Positions 6,355 through 12,857 of a stretch of 12,893 nucleotides of DNA are shown one piece after another. Position numbers and translations under genes: made by a program. Position 1 is the first letter of the stretch, and each line of letters starts with the position of its first letter. The notes under the pieces were generated by a model. That model was given only the letters and a program-made list of their open reading frames with translations. It searched no databases and was not told the DNA's origin. Source of the DNA: Actinomycetota bacterium (lineage in GTDB: Bacteria; Actinomycetota; Humimicrobiia; Humimicrobiales; Humimicrobiaceae); assembly GCA_014360385.1 (NCBI GenBank), contig JACIXO010000007.1, positions 1 to 12,893 on the forward strand, written 5' to 3'.

Positions 6355-7470
6355 ATGAGAGCCAACCCCTGGATTTTTAATTTACCTGAATATGTTCCAG
6401 GAAAAACAATAGAGGAGGTTAAGAAGAAGTACAACCTTAAAACTGTTTACAAGCTTGCTTCGAATGAGAATATCTGGGGACCAGCGCCCCAGGTCCTGAA
6501 ATGCATTGAAAAAACTGTTAATGAGATAAACTATTATCCTGATAGCTACTGCAGGGATCTTAAGGAGAAGCTTTCATTAAAATACAATGTATCTCCTGAC
6601 AACATAATAGTAGGAAATGGAACAGATGAGATTATAGGTTTTATTGCGGACTGTTTCATTTGTATAGGTCAGAATGCAGTTGTATTCGATCCCACCTTTT
6701 CAACATATGAGAAATCGGTTCTTAAGTGTGGCGGGAAAGTTATAAAAGTCCCTCTCGAAAACCTCCGACAGAATGTAGTCTCGATGGTCGATGCTATAGA
6801 CACAAAAACGAAGATAATTTTTTTGACAAATCCTCACAATCCCACTGGAACAAATATCACAGAGGATGAGTTTAAGTCTCTTGTTAAAGATGTATCAGGT
6901 GACATCCTCATAGTTGTTGATGAAGCTTATTATGAATATATGCCTCCCGAGGATAGAGTTGACACCTTGAATTATGTGAGGAAGCATGACAATCTCATTA
7001 TATTGAGAACCTTTTCCAAGATTTACGGTCTGGCAGGCTTAAGAATCGGATATGGGATATCAAGTTCAAAGGTTATCTCTGCTCTTAATAGAGTAAGGCT
7101 TCCATTCAACGTAAATTCTATGGCTCAGAAAGCAGCCCTGGTAGCTCTTGAAAATGATTCGTATGTGGAGGAGATAAGGAAAAAAGTTATTGCTGAGAAA
7201 GAAAAATTTTATAAAGTTCTGAAAAATTGTGGGATAGAATTTATTGAGTCTTACGCAAATTTTGTATGTATAAAGGTTGGGGATAAAACTAAGAAGATTG
7301 TAGAAGAACTTTTAAAGAAGGGCTTTATTGTAAGGCCAGGAGAAAATCTTGGGCTACCAGGCTATATAAGAGTTACTATATCTTTGCCTGAAATTAATGA
7401 CATGTTTCTGGAAGCGTTTACTAGGATATACAGGAATGTTGTGGAACATGCATATATAAAGGATGTATAA
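6355..7470 (+). CDS. hisC: Histidinol-phosphate aminotransferase
   Basis: A PLP-dependent fold-type I aminotransferase that converts imidazole-acetol phosphate plus glutamate to histidinol phosphate, upstream of the step done by HisD. At 371 residues it is of normal family length. Motifs: KLASNEN (33-39), GNGTDEI (87-93), NPHNPTG (159-165, PLP and substrate contacts), DEAYYEY (189-195), TFSKIYGLAGLRIGYG (219-234) with the Schiff-base Lys222, and the C-terminal Arg339 in GYIRVTI. The ATG at 6355 follows TGGAG (6343-6347) by about 7 nt. The NEN and YYEY variants are typical of HisC rather than aspartate or tyrosine aminotransferases. Some HisC enzymes also act on aromatic keto acids; context beside hisD favours the histidine role. 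Confidence 0.95.
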   Translation: MRANPWIFNLPEYVPGKTIEEVKKKYNLKTVYKLASNENIWGPAPQVLKCIEKTVNEINYYPDSYCRDLKEKLSLKYNVSPDNIIVGNGTDEIIGFIADCFICIGQNAVVFDPTFSTYEKSVLKCGGKVIKVPLENLRQNVVSMVDAIDTKTKIIFLTNPHNPTGTNITEDEFKSLVKDVSGDILIVVDEAYYEYMPPEDRVDTLNYVRKHDNLIILRTFSKIYGLAGLRIGYGISSSKVISALNRVRLPFNVNSMAQKAALVALENDSYVEEIRKKVIAEKEKFYKVLKNCGIEFIESYANFVCIKVGDKTKKIVEELLKKGFIVRPGENLGLPGYIRVTISLPEINDMFLEAFTRIYRNVVEHAYIKDV

Positions 7471-7496
7471 GTAAATAAGAAGGATGTGTAAGGTAA
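7459..7496. repeat. Imperfect duplication across the hisC stop codon
   Basis: AAGGATGTATAAGTAA (7459-7474) recurs as AAGGATGTGTAAGGTAA (7480-7496). The first copy includes the hisC stop (7468-7470). The offset is 21 nt, so the second copy places another TAA in the same frame at 7489-7491. Confidence 0.7.
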
Positions 7497-7592
7497 GAGA
7501 GGTGAGATAATGGGGTAAGAGGTTCACCATAAAGGTTATTGTGAAAACAAAGCTAAAAATACCCGTATAACCATGCAATGAAAGGGGAGGAT

Positions 7593-8435
7593 ATGGTAAC
7601 AGTAGTACGAGGAAAGGATTGTGAAGTCAGATTTGGGTTAGGGCTTCCAACAGTCATAATAGGTGAGAGGATTAATCCTACCGGTAAGAAGAAATTGGCT
7701 GAAGAACTTAAAGAGGGTAAACTAAATATAGTTGAAGAGGATGCTATAAAACAGGCAGAGGCAGGTGCTGATATAATAGATGTAAACGTTGGAGCTGTTG
7801 GAGTGGATGAGGAGGAAATGCTTCCCAGGGCTGTAAAAAAAGTAATGGAAGTTACCAACAAGCCAATATGCATAGATTCTGCAAATCCAAGAGCTATAAA
7901 GAAGGCTTTGGAAGTTTATCCCTACAAAGCTCTCATAAATTCAGTAAATGGAGAAGAAAGGTCAATGGAGGAGATACTTCCTCTGGTTAAGGAAAGTGGA
8001 AATGCAGTTATTTGCCTTACCATGGATGAGAAGGGCATCCCCAAAGATGTTGAGACAAGAGTTAGTATAGCAAGAAAGATTATCCAGAGAGCTGAATCAC
8101 TGGGTATCCCTAGAGATGATATAGTAGTAGATTGCCTCGCCATGGCAGCTGCTACAGATTCCAGTGCCGGGAAAATAACTCTTGAGACTTTGAGAAGAGT
8201 AACTGAGGAATTTGGTGTATCTACAACTCTGGGTGTTTCCAATATTAGCTTTGGAATGCCTAACCGTGCGTTGCTCAATATTCATTTCTTGACCATGGCT
8301 ATATTTAACGGTCTCACTGCTCCTATAGTTGATCCACTGGTTGATGGTCTACTGGAAGCAATCCGGGCAGCTGACTTTCTTGTGGGTAGAGATCCATATG
8401 GTATGAATTATATCTCAATATACAGGAAAAAATAG
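7593..8435 (+). CDS. Methyltetrahydrofolate:corrinoid methyltransferase family protein (MtgA/AcsE-like)
   Basis: Pterin-binding TIM-barrel protein of the family including AcsE (MeTr) and MtgA, which exchange a methyl group between a corrinoid protein and tetrahydrofolate. From this start it has 280 residues. Motifs: GERINPTGKK (24-33), DVNVG (63-67), CIDSANP (93-99, Asp95), INSVNGE (115-121, Asn116), TMDEKGIPKD (143-152), VDC (Asp180) and GVSNISFGMPNR (214-225, Asn217). The spacing of Asp95, Asn116, Asp180 and Asn217 parallels the pterin-binding residues of acetogen MeTr (Asp75, Asn96, Asp160, Asn199 from memory). It lacks the usual dihydropteroate synthase context, so folate synthesis is unlikely. 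The start at 7593 is preferred because GGGGAGG (7584-7590) lies just before it; an ATG at 7578 in the same frame has no ribosome binding site. No corrinoid protein or CODH/ACS gene is adjacent, so direction and partner remain unknown. Confidence 0.85.
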   Translation: MVTVVRGKDCEVRFGLGLPTVIIGERINPTGKKKLAEELKEGKLNIVEEDAIKQAEAGADIIDVNVGAVGVDEEEMLPRAVKKVMEVTNKPICIDSANPRAIKKALEVYPYKALINSVNGEERSMEEILPLVKESGNAVICLTMDEKGIPKDVETRVSIARKIIQRAESLGIPRDDIVVDCLAMAAATDSSAGKITLETLRRVTEEFGVSTTLGVSNISFGMPNRALLNIHFLTMAIFNGLTAPIVDPLVDGLLEAIRAADFLVGRDPYGMNYISIYRKK

Positions 8436-8442
8436 AGAAGAG

Positions 8443-8478
8443 GTCAGAAGGCACTGATAAGTCAAAAGACACTGATAA
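8443..8478. repeat. 18-bp tandem duplication
   Basis: GTCAGAAGGCACTGATAA (8443-8460) is followed directly by GTCAAAAGACACTGATAA (8461-8478), matching at 16 of 18 positions. It lies just after the methyltransferase stop and upstream of the ABC ATPase promoter. Confidence 0.85.
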
Positions 8479-8510
8479 AAATAATAATCGCGGCGGACAG
8501 GGCACAGGAA

Positions 8511-8539
8511 TTGACTAAATAAGTGTATGTATATATAAT
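8511..8539 (+). promoter_or_regulatory. Sigma-70-type promoter of the ABC ATPase gene
   Basis: TTGACT at 8511-8516 and a perfect TATAAT at 8534-8539 are separated by exactly 17 nt, a near-consensus housekeeping promoter. Transcription would start near 8546, giving a leader of about 150 nt. The leader contains a CCAGGAT direct repeat (8586-8592 and 8599-8605) that could be an operator. A second, weaker TATAAA lies at 8671-8676. Confidence 0.8.
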
Positions 8540-8699
8540 GCTTTTTAGCAGAGTTGGGCTTGCTGTAGTTTTGGTTTTTGTATGTCCAGGATGAAATACC
8601 AGGATCTTTGAAGCTTATATTTTCATATCTAAATCTTTATGTTTTGTCTTTGAGTGTTTATTTCTTATTTTATAAAGATAGAAAGGAGAGAGAATAAGA

Positions 8700-9797
8700 A
8701 TGGCTAGGGTAGTTTTGAAAAATCTTACGAAAAAGTTTGAAGATGTTATAGCAGTTAACAACATTAATGCTACAGTTGAGGATAGAGAGTTTGTGGTTTT
8801 AGTGGGTCCGTCTGGATGTGGAAAGACTACTACCCTTAGAATGATTGCTGGTCTTGAAGAAGTGACAGAAGGAGAAATATACATTGGAGACAGGCTGGTA
8901 AATGATGTTCCTCCTAAGGATAGAGACATAGCTATGGTTTTTCAGAACTATGCTTTATACCCTCATATGAACGTATATGATAACATGGCTTTTGGGCTGA
9001 GGCTGAGAAAAACTCCTCGAGATGAGATTGAAAGAAGGGTGAGAGAAGCTGCAAGAATTCTTGCTATAGAAGAACTTTTGCATCGAAAGCCAAAGCAGCT
9101 TTCAGGTGGTCAGAGGCAGAGAGTAGCACTTGGTAGGGCTATAGTAAGAAATCCAAAAGTATTTTTAATGGATGAACCACTGTCGAACCTGGATGCAAAA
9201 TTAAGAGTTCAGATGAGAGCTGAACTTGCCAAACTACATAGCAGACTTCAGGCTACTATAATATATGTGACTCATGACCAGACTGAAGCAATGACCATGG
9301 CAGATAGGATTGTAATATTGAAGGACGGAGTAATTCAGCAAATAGGAACTCCTCAAGAAGTATATGATCATCCTAACAATATGTTCGTAGCAGGTTTTAT
9401 TGGAAGCCCGGCAATGAATTTCGTTGATGTTGTAGTAACTGAAGACATGAAATTGACCTGCAAGAACTTTACTCTAGATACACCTGATATATTAAGGAAG
9501 GTAATCAAGGAAAATAATTTAATCGGGAAAGAAGTAGTTCTGGGTATTAGACCTGAAGACCTTGAGGATAGTGCTTTTGTATCAGGTGCTAGGGAAGGAA
9601 ATACTATTACTGCGAATGTTGAAGTTACAGAGCCCATGGGTGCAGAGGTTTATGTATACATAGGTCTTGACGGAATGCTGATGAATGCAAGGGTCACTCC
9701 TAAAACGAAAGCTAAAGATGGGGAGCCCATAACCCTGTGGGTCGATCTTGAAAGAATGCACCTTTTTGACAAGGAAACAGAGAAAGCTTACATATAA
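8700..9797 (+). CDS. ugpC: Carbohydrate ABC transporter ATP-binding protein, UgpC/MalK/MsmK type
   Basis: The ATPase subunit that powers import of sugars or glycerol phosphate through a binding-protein-dependent ABC transporter. The 365 residues have typical family length: a nucleotide-binding domain (1-235) plus a C-terminal regulatory TOBE-type region (about 240-365). Visible motifs are Walker A GPSGCGKT (36-43), Q-loop Gln82, ABC signature LSGGQRQRVALGRA (134-147), Walker B VFLMDEP (154-160, Glu159), D-loop SNLDAKLR (162-169), H-loop His192, and GIRPEDLED (282-290), typical of MalK/UgpC. The ATG at 8700 is preceded by AAAGGAG (8682-8688) at rather long spacing. It has its own strong promoter and terminator and no permease or binding protein beside it. 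By analogy with MsmK it may serve several importers, so the substrate is not determined. Confidence 0.93.
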   Translation: MARVVLKNLTKKFEDVIAVNNINATVEDREFVVLVGPSGCGKTTTLRMIAGLEEVTEGEIYIGDRLVNDVPPKDRDIAMVFQNYALYPHMNVYDNMAFGLRLRKTPRDEIERRVREAARILAIEELLHRKPKQLSGGQRQRVALGRAIVRNPKVFLMDEPLSNLDAKLRVQMRAELAKLHSRLQATIIYVTHDQTEAMTMADRIVILKDGVIQQIGTPQEVYDHPNNMFVAGFIGSPAMNFVDVVVTEDMKLTCKNFTLDTPDILRKVIKENNLIGKEVVLGIRPEDLEDSAFVSGAREGNTITANVEVTEPMGAEVYVYIGLDGMLMNARVTPKTKAKDGEPITLWVDLERMHLFDKETEKAYI

Positions 9798-9807
9798 GCA
9801 TATAAAG
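9791..9807. repeat. Near-duplicate 8/9-mer across the ABC ATPase stop codon
   Basis: CATATAAG (9791-9798) is followed directly by CATATAAAG (9799-9807); the first copy contains the TAA stop at 9795-9797. A little further on, the 10-mers ATAAGGTGTT, ATAAGGCAAT and ACAGGGCAAT (9821-9850) form a looser series. Confidence 0.6.
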
Positions 9808-9915
9808 CTTATATAGAAGAATAAGGTGTTATAAGGCAATACAGGGCAATAAGATAAAATATACAAGGTTGCCGGATGTTTAATAAAGTATTTAATAATT
9901 TTCTTAACGATTCTT

Positions 9916-9945
9916 AATCTAATTTAATTTAATCTAATCTAATTT
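9916..9945. repeat. Six-unit AATYT pentamer array
   Basis: AATCT and AATTT pentamers (AATYT) occur six times head to tail with no interruption. It lies between the ABC ATPase stop and its terminator. No function is apparent; slippage is the simplest origin. Confidence 0.85.
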
Positions 9946-9979
9946 GTCAGGCTAAAGAGTTTATTTTTTAATGAGTTTT

Positions 9980-10022
9980 AATAAAGCACAATAAAGTTCT
10001 ATTTTATTGTGCTTTATTTTTT
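9980..10022 (+). terminator. Strong intrinsic terminator
   Basis: AATAAAGCACAATAAA (9980-9995) pairs perfectly over 16 bp with TTTATTGTGCTTTATT (10003-10018) around a 7-nt loop, and the T-run extends to 10021. The stem is AT-rich but long. It ends the ABC ATPase transcript about 180 nt after the stop codon. The minus strand lacks a T-tract on the other side, so it acts in the plus direction. Confidence 0.88.
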
Positions 10023-10097
10023 GTTCATATAAAATTAAATGAAATTGAATAACGTAGAAAATCTTAAGGTCTAGAAGGAGTCTTGTTACTCTCAAGA

Positions 10098-10220
10098 TCA
10101 ATTAAGGATATGCCTTGCCAGTGGTATGCCTGTGACCTTGCCAGTTTCTAAGAGAAAAACCTTTCCTGTATCATGAAAGCTTAAGTTCTGAAAGTTGTTC
10201 ACCACTCTATTGGGTATTTG
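10098..10220 (-). pseudogene. Short degenerate coding-like remnant, possibly a dispersed repeat
   Basis: On the minus strand the frame between a TAA at 10223-10221 and a TGA at 10100-10098 encodes about 40 residues, with possible GTG starts at 10205 and 10202. The text contains FHDTGKVFLLETGKVTGIP followed by LARHILN, strongly protein-like for a spacer in an AT-rich genome. No ribosome binding site is seen. At the DNA level a 10-mer ACTGGCAAGG recurs at 23-nt spacing (CCTTGCCAGT at 10113-10122 and 10136-10145 on the plus strand), with a weaker ACAGGAAAGG one period earlier. The family is not recognised. It parallels the remnant at the left edge of the window in order and orientation. Confidence 0.35.
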
Positions 10221-10454
10221 TTAAACATAAGCTAAGAAGTGTTTTAAGATTAGCTTTTGAAACTTTAGGAAGGACTCAAGGAAGATGGTCTGGGGAGATG
10301 AATTTGGTAAGACAAATCTAAAATTTGTAATTTAAGTTTGTAGTGAATCAGTTTGAGAGAAATTGATCGAATGATAGAAAAGTGAAATAAGAAAAAGAAA
10401 AACAAAGTAAAAGAAGATGAGAAAGAGAAACAAAAGCTAGAGAAGGGATAAGAT

Positions 10455-11294
10455 ATGACAAAAAGTGCAGGAGAAATTAAGATAGTTCAAATATCTGATA
10501 TTCATGTTGGTGAAGAGCATTTTGTTCCAAGCCTTCTTACCAGATGTATTAACGAGATAAATGAGTTTGAGCCAGATATTGTAATAATAACAGGAGATCT
10601 TACAGCTAATGGATTTCGAAGAGAATATGATACGTTCAAAAACTATCTTTCTCCTATTAAGTGTAAAAATCTTCTGGTCCAGCCTGGTAATCATGATTCC
10701 AGAAATGTAGGTTATTTACATTTTGAGGATATTTTTGGGGAAAGATATACCTCACTCAGTTATAAGAATCTGAAGATAGTAGCTGCTGACTCAAGTGAAC
10801 CCGATCTTGATGATGGGCAGATTGGCAGAGAGTATTATAAATGGATAAAGAGTGAATTTGAGAATTGTGAGGCAAATGCTTACCGGATTTTTACCATGCA
10901 CCACCACTTAATCCCGGTTCCTAATACTGGAAGAGAAAGAAATATTGTGCGCGATGCCGGTGATGTACTGGAAATTCTGGTTGACTCAGGGGTGGATCTG
11001 GTTTTGTGTGGTCACAAACATGTCCCTTATATATGGAGGATAGAGGACTTGTTGTTACTCACTGCAGGAACAGCAGCTTCCTTAAGACTTAGAGGAAGAA
11101 TTGAACCTAACTATCACATGATATTTTTGAGGGAGGAAGAAATAGATATTTACAGAAGATATCCTTTTGGTAGAGTTGAGAAGATTTTGGGTATCAAAAG
11201 GAAAACGAAGAAGGAAAAGCTCTGCAGCAAGTTTGCTGAAGAAAAAATAAAAGAAGGACCAAAGGGGAAGGTGGATGAAGCATTGGAATATTGA
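10455..11294 (+). CDS. Metallophosphoesterase, CpdA-like (class III phosphodiesterase type)
   Basis: A calcineurin-like dinuclear metal phosphoesterase of 279 residues. All metal-site motifs are visible in order: SDIHVG (14-19, Asp15 and His17), GDLT (47-50, Asp48), GNHD (78-81), MHHH (148-151) and GHKH (186-189). This set is typical of the cyclic nucleotide phosphodiesterase/CpdA subgroup, but substrate cannot be read from motifs. The C-terminal 35 residues are a lysine/glutamate-rich tail beyond the catalytic fold. The ATG at 10455 follows AGAAGGG (10441-10447) by 7 nt. No signal peptide is seen, so it is probably cytoplasmic. It overlaps the next gene, a cyclic 2,3-diphosphoglycerate synthase homologue, by 20 nt, which suggests translational coupling and a shared pathway. 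Confidence 0.9.
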   Translation: MTKSAGEIKIVQISDIHVGEEHFVPSLLTRCINEINEFEPDIVIITGDLTANGFRREYDTFKNYLSPIKCKNLLVQPGNHDSRNVGYLHFEDIFGERYTSLSYKNLKIVAADSSEPDLDDGQIGREYYKWIKSEFENCEANAYRIFTMHHHLIPVPNTGRERNIVRDAGDVLEILVDSGVDLVLCGHKHVPYIWRIEDLLLLTAGTAASLRLRGRIEPNYHMIFLREEEIDIYRRYPFGRVEKILGIKRKTKKEKLCSKFAEEKIKEGPKGKVDEALEY

Positions 11295-12660
11295 GGAGAA
11301 AAGTGAGATTAAAAGAGTAGTGGCTCTGATAGATGGTGAGCATTATCCCCAGGTAACTCTGGATGCAATAACTATACTTAAGGAGCTATATCCTGGTAAG
11401 GTCAAGGGGATAATTTTTATGGGAGGAACTGAGAAACTGGTTGTTAGTGACCTTGAAAGCTATTTCGGGGAAAAAGTTTTTACAGTCAGAAGTCTTGAAC
11501 AGGATTTCATAAAAGCTCTCGATTACTTTAATCCTGATTTGATTTTTGATTTAAGTGATGAGCCAGTTGTTAACTACTGTACAAGGATGAAGATAGCTTC
11601 TTTATGTTTCGCTAAGAAGTGTAGTTATATGGGACCCGATTTCTGGTTTAAATACGAAGACAGGGATTTTGTCAGTAGCCTTCCTACTATCGGGATAATT
11701 GGCACGGGAAAGAGGATAGGAAAGACTGCCATAAGTGCTTTTGTTTCTAAATTTTTTAGCAGGGAGGAGAAAAAGAAAGTATGTGTAGTAGCCATGGGTA
11801 GAGGAGGTCCCGCAGTTCCCGAAGTTTTGAAAGGCGACAGCCAAGAAATCACCCCCCAGTATCTTCTGGAGCTCAGCAATAGAGGTTTTCATGCAAGTTC
11901 TGACTATATTGAAGATGCATTGATGAGTAAAATTCCAACTATTGGTTGTAGAAGGTGTGGAGGAGGGTTTGGTGGAAAAACTTTTACATCAAATGTGAGA
12001 GAGGGGATATTGGAAGCAGAAATGCTAAATCCTGATTTAATAATAGTGGAAGGTAGCGGAGCATCTCTTCCAGATGTAGTTACTGATGTTAATATATGTG
12101 TAACAGGAGCTTACCAGGATTGGGAGAGTCTGGTGGGGTATCTTGGTATCTACAGGCTAATGCTTGCTGATCTGGTTGTTCTAACCATGTGCGAGGAGCC
12201 TTTAGCTTCTGAAGAGGATATTGATTTTTTAACCAGAAAGATCCGTGAAGTAAATCCAGGTGCACCAATAATAAAGTCTATTTTTAGACCACAGCCTCTC
12301 TCTGACATAACCAGCAAGAAAGTGTTTATAACAATGACAGCAAAAGAAGGAATATGTTCTAAAATAAAAAATTATGTAGAGAAAAAATTCAACTGTAATG
12401 TAGTAGGAATCTCATTTAATCTTTCAAACAGGGAAAAATTAAGAAAGGACCTGGAGGAAATTTCAGGTTACGATTTGGTTCTTACTGAACTTAAGGCTGC
12501 TTCAGTGGATATAGTAACGGACTTTGCAATAAAAAGTGGAAAGCAAATTGTATACATGAATAATATCCCCATTATTCTGGGTGGGGATGAAACTCTGTTC
12601 AAAGAGAAGCTCAAACTTATTTACGAGAAAGCAGTCTCTTTCAAAGCCAGAAACGTCTAA
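11275..12660 (+). CDS. cpgS: Cyclic 2,3-diphosphoglycerate synthase-like protein
   Basis: Resembles archaeal cDPG synthase, which closes 2,3-diphosphoglycerate into cyclic 2,3-diphosphoglycerate with ATP, a thermoprotectant in hyperthermophilic methanogens. The 461 residues match family length. An N-terminal domain (1-130) with VVALIDGEHYP (15-25) precedes a P-loop domain with GTGKRIGKT (143-151), a BioD/MinD-like nucleotide-binding loop. It continues with VVAMGRGGPAVPEV (171-184), IGCRRCGGG (223-231) and IIVEGSGAS (256-264). The ATG at 11275 lies inside the preceding gene, in another frame, after AAGGGG (11262-11267). No 2-phosphoglycerate kinase gene, needed to supply the substrate, is in the window. 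In bacteria this family is mostly uncharacterised, so the product could differ from cDPG. Confidence 0.85.
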   Translation: MKHWNIEEKSEIKRVVALIDGEHYPQVTLDAITILKELYPGKVKGIIFMGGTEKLVVSDLESYFGEKVFTVRSLEQDFIKALDYFNPDLIFDLSDEPVVNYCTRMKIASLCFAKKCSYMGPDFWFKYEDRDFVSSLPTIGIIGTGKRIGKTAISAFVSKFFSREEKKKVCVVAMGRGGPAVPEVLKGDSQEITPQYLLELSNRGFHASSDYIEDALMSKIPTIGCRRCGGGFGGKTFTSNVREGILEAEMLNPDLIIVEGSGASLPDVVTDVNICVTGAYQDWESLVGYLGIYRLMLADLVVLTMCEEPLASEEDIDFLTRKIREVNPGAPIIKSIFRPQPLSDITSKKVFITMTAKEGICSKIKNYVEKKFNCNVVGISFNLSNREKLRKDLEEISGYDLVLTELKAASVDIVTDFAIKSGKQIVYMNNIPIILGGDETLFKEKLKLIYEKAVSFKARNV

Positions 12661-12715
12661 ATTTTTCTCTGATTAGTTATTTCCAATACTTTTAATTTGA
12701 AGAAGAGATAGTTTA

Positions 12716-12734
12716 CCTTATTAGAAGGTTTTTG
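12716..12734 (+). terminator. Weak intrinsic terminator candidate after cpgS
   Basis: ACCTT (12716-12720) pairs with AAGGT (12726-12730) around a 5-nt loop, followed by TTTT. It is 56 nt after the synthase stop. The stem is short and contains only two G-C pairs, so it is tentative. Confidence 0.35.
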
Positions 12735-12837
12735 GGATAAGAAAAATTGATAAATACTATGTTCGTGAAGTAAAATTAATTTAAGAAAGCATTCGTCTTT
12801 GGTTCTAACCTTTAAGCATCATTAGTTGTTTTAGTTA

Positions 12838-12857
12838 TTTTGATGTGTTTTGATGTA
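12838..12857. repeat. 10-bp tandem duplication in the right-hand tail
   Basis: TTTTGATGTG is followed directly by TTTTGATGTA. The rest of 12661-12893 is AT-rich spacer without a gene that I can support. Confidence 0.75.

Larger units (their letters stand above)
9798..10454. other. 657-nt gap without an intact gene
   Basis: This gap holds, in order, stop-proximal micro-repeats, the AATYT array, the strong terminator, a minus-strand coding-like remnant (10098-10220) and a purine-rich stretch at about 10376-10450. That stretch consists of runs such as GAAAAAGAAAAA and leads into the metallophosphoesterase start. I see no convincing promoter for that gene; TTGAGA at 10353-10358 has no matching -10 element. 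No tRNA or riboswitch-like structure was recognised. Confidence 0.7.

Noticed and set aside
7578..7592. Five-residue longer start for the methyltransferase
   Set aside because: No ribosome binding site precedes this ATG; the purine-rich GGGGAGG lies downstream of it and fits the ATG at 7593. The longer form cannot be fully excluded.
8615..8929. Minus-strand frame over the ABC ATPase N-terminus
   Set aside because: It reads as the low-complexity shadow typical of the antisense of a Walker A region and covers the promoter leader of a certain gene.
11275..12660. Archaeal origin of the window because of the cDPG synthase homologue
   Set aside because: Lgt, a sigma-70 promoter, intrinsic terminators and QueH together indicate a bacterium; the synthase family also occurs in bacteria.
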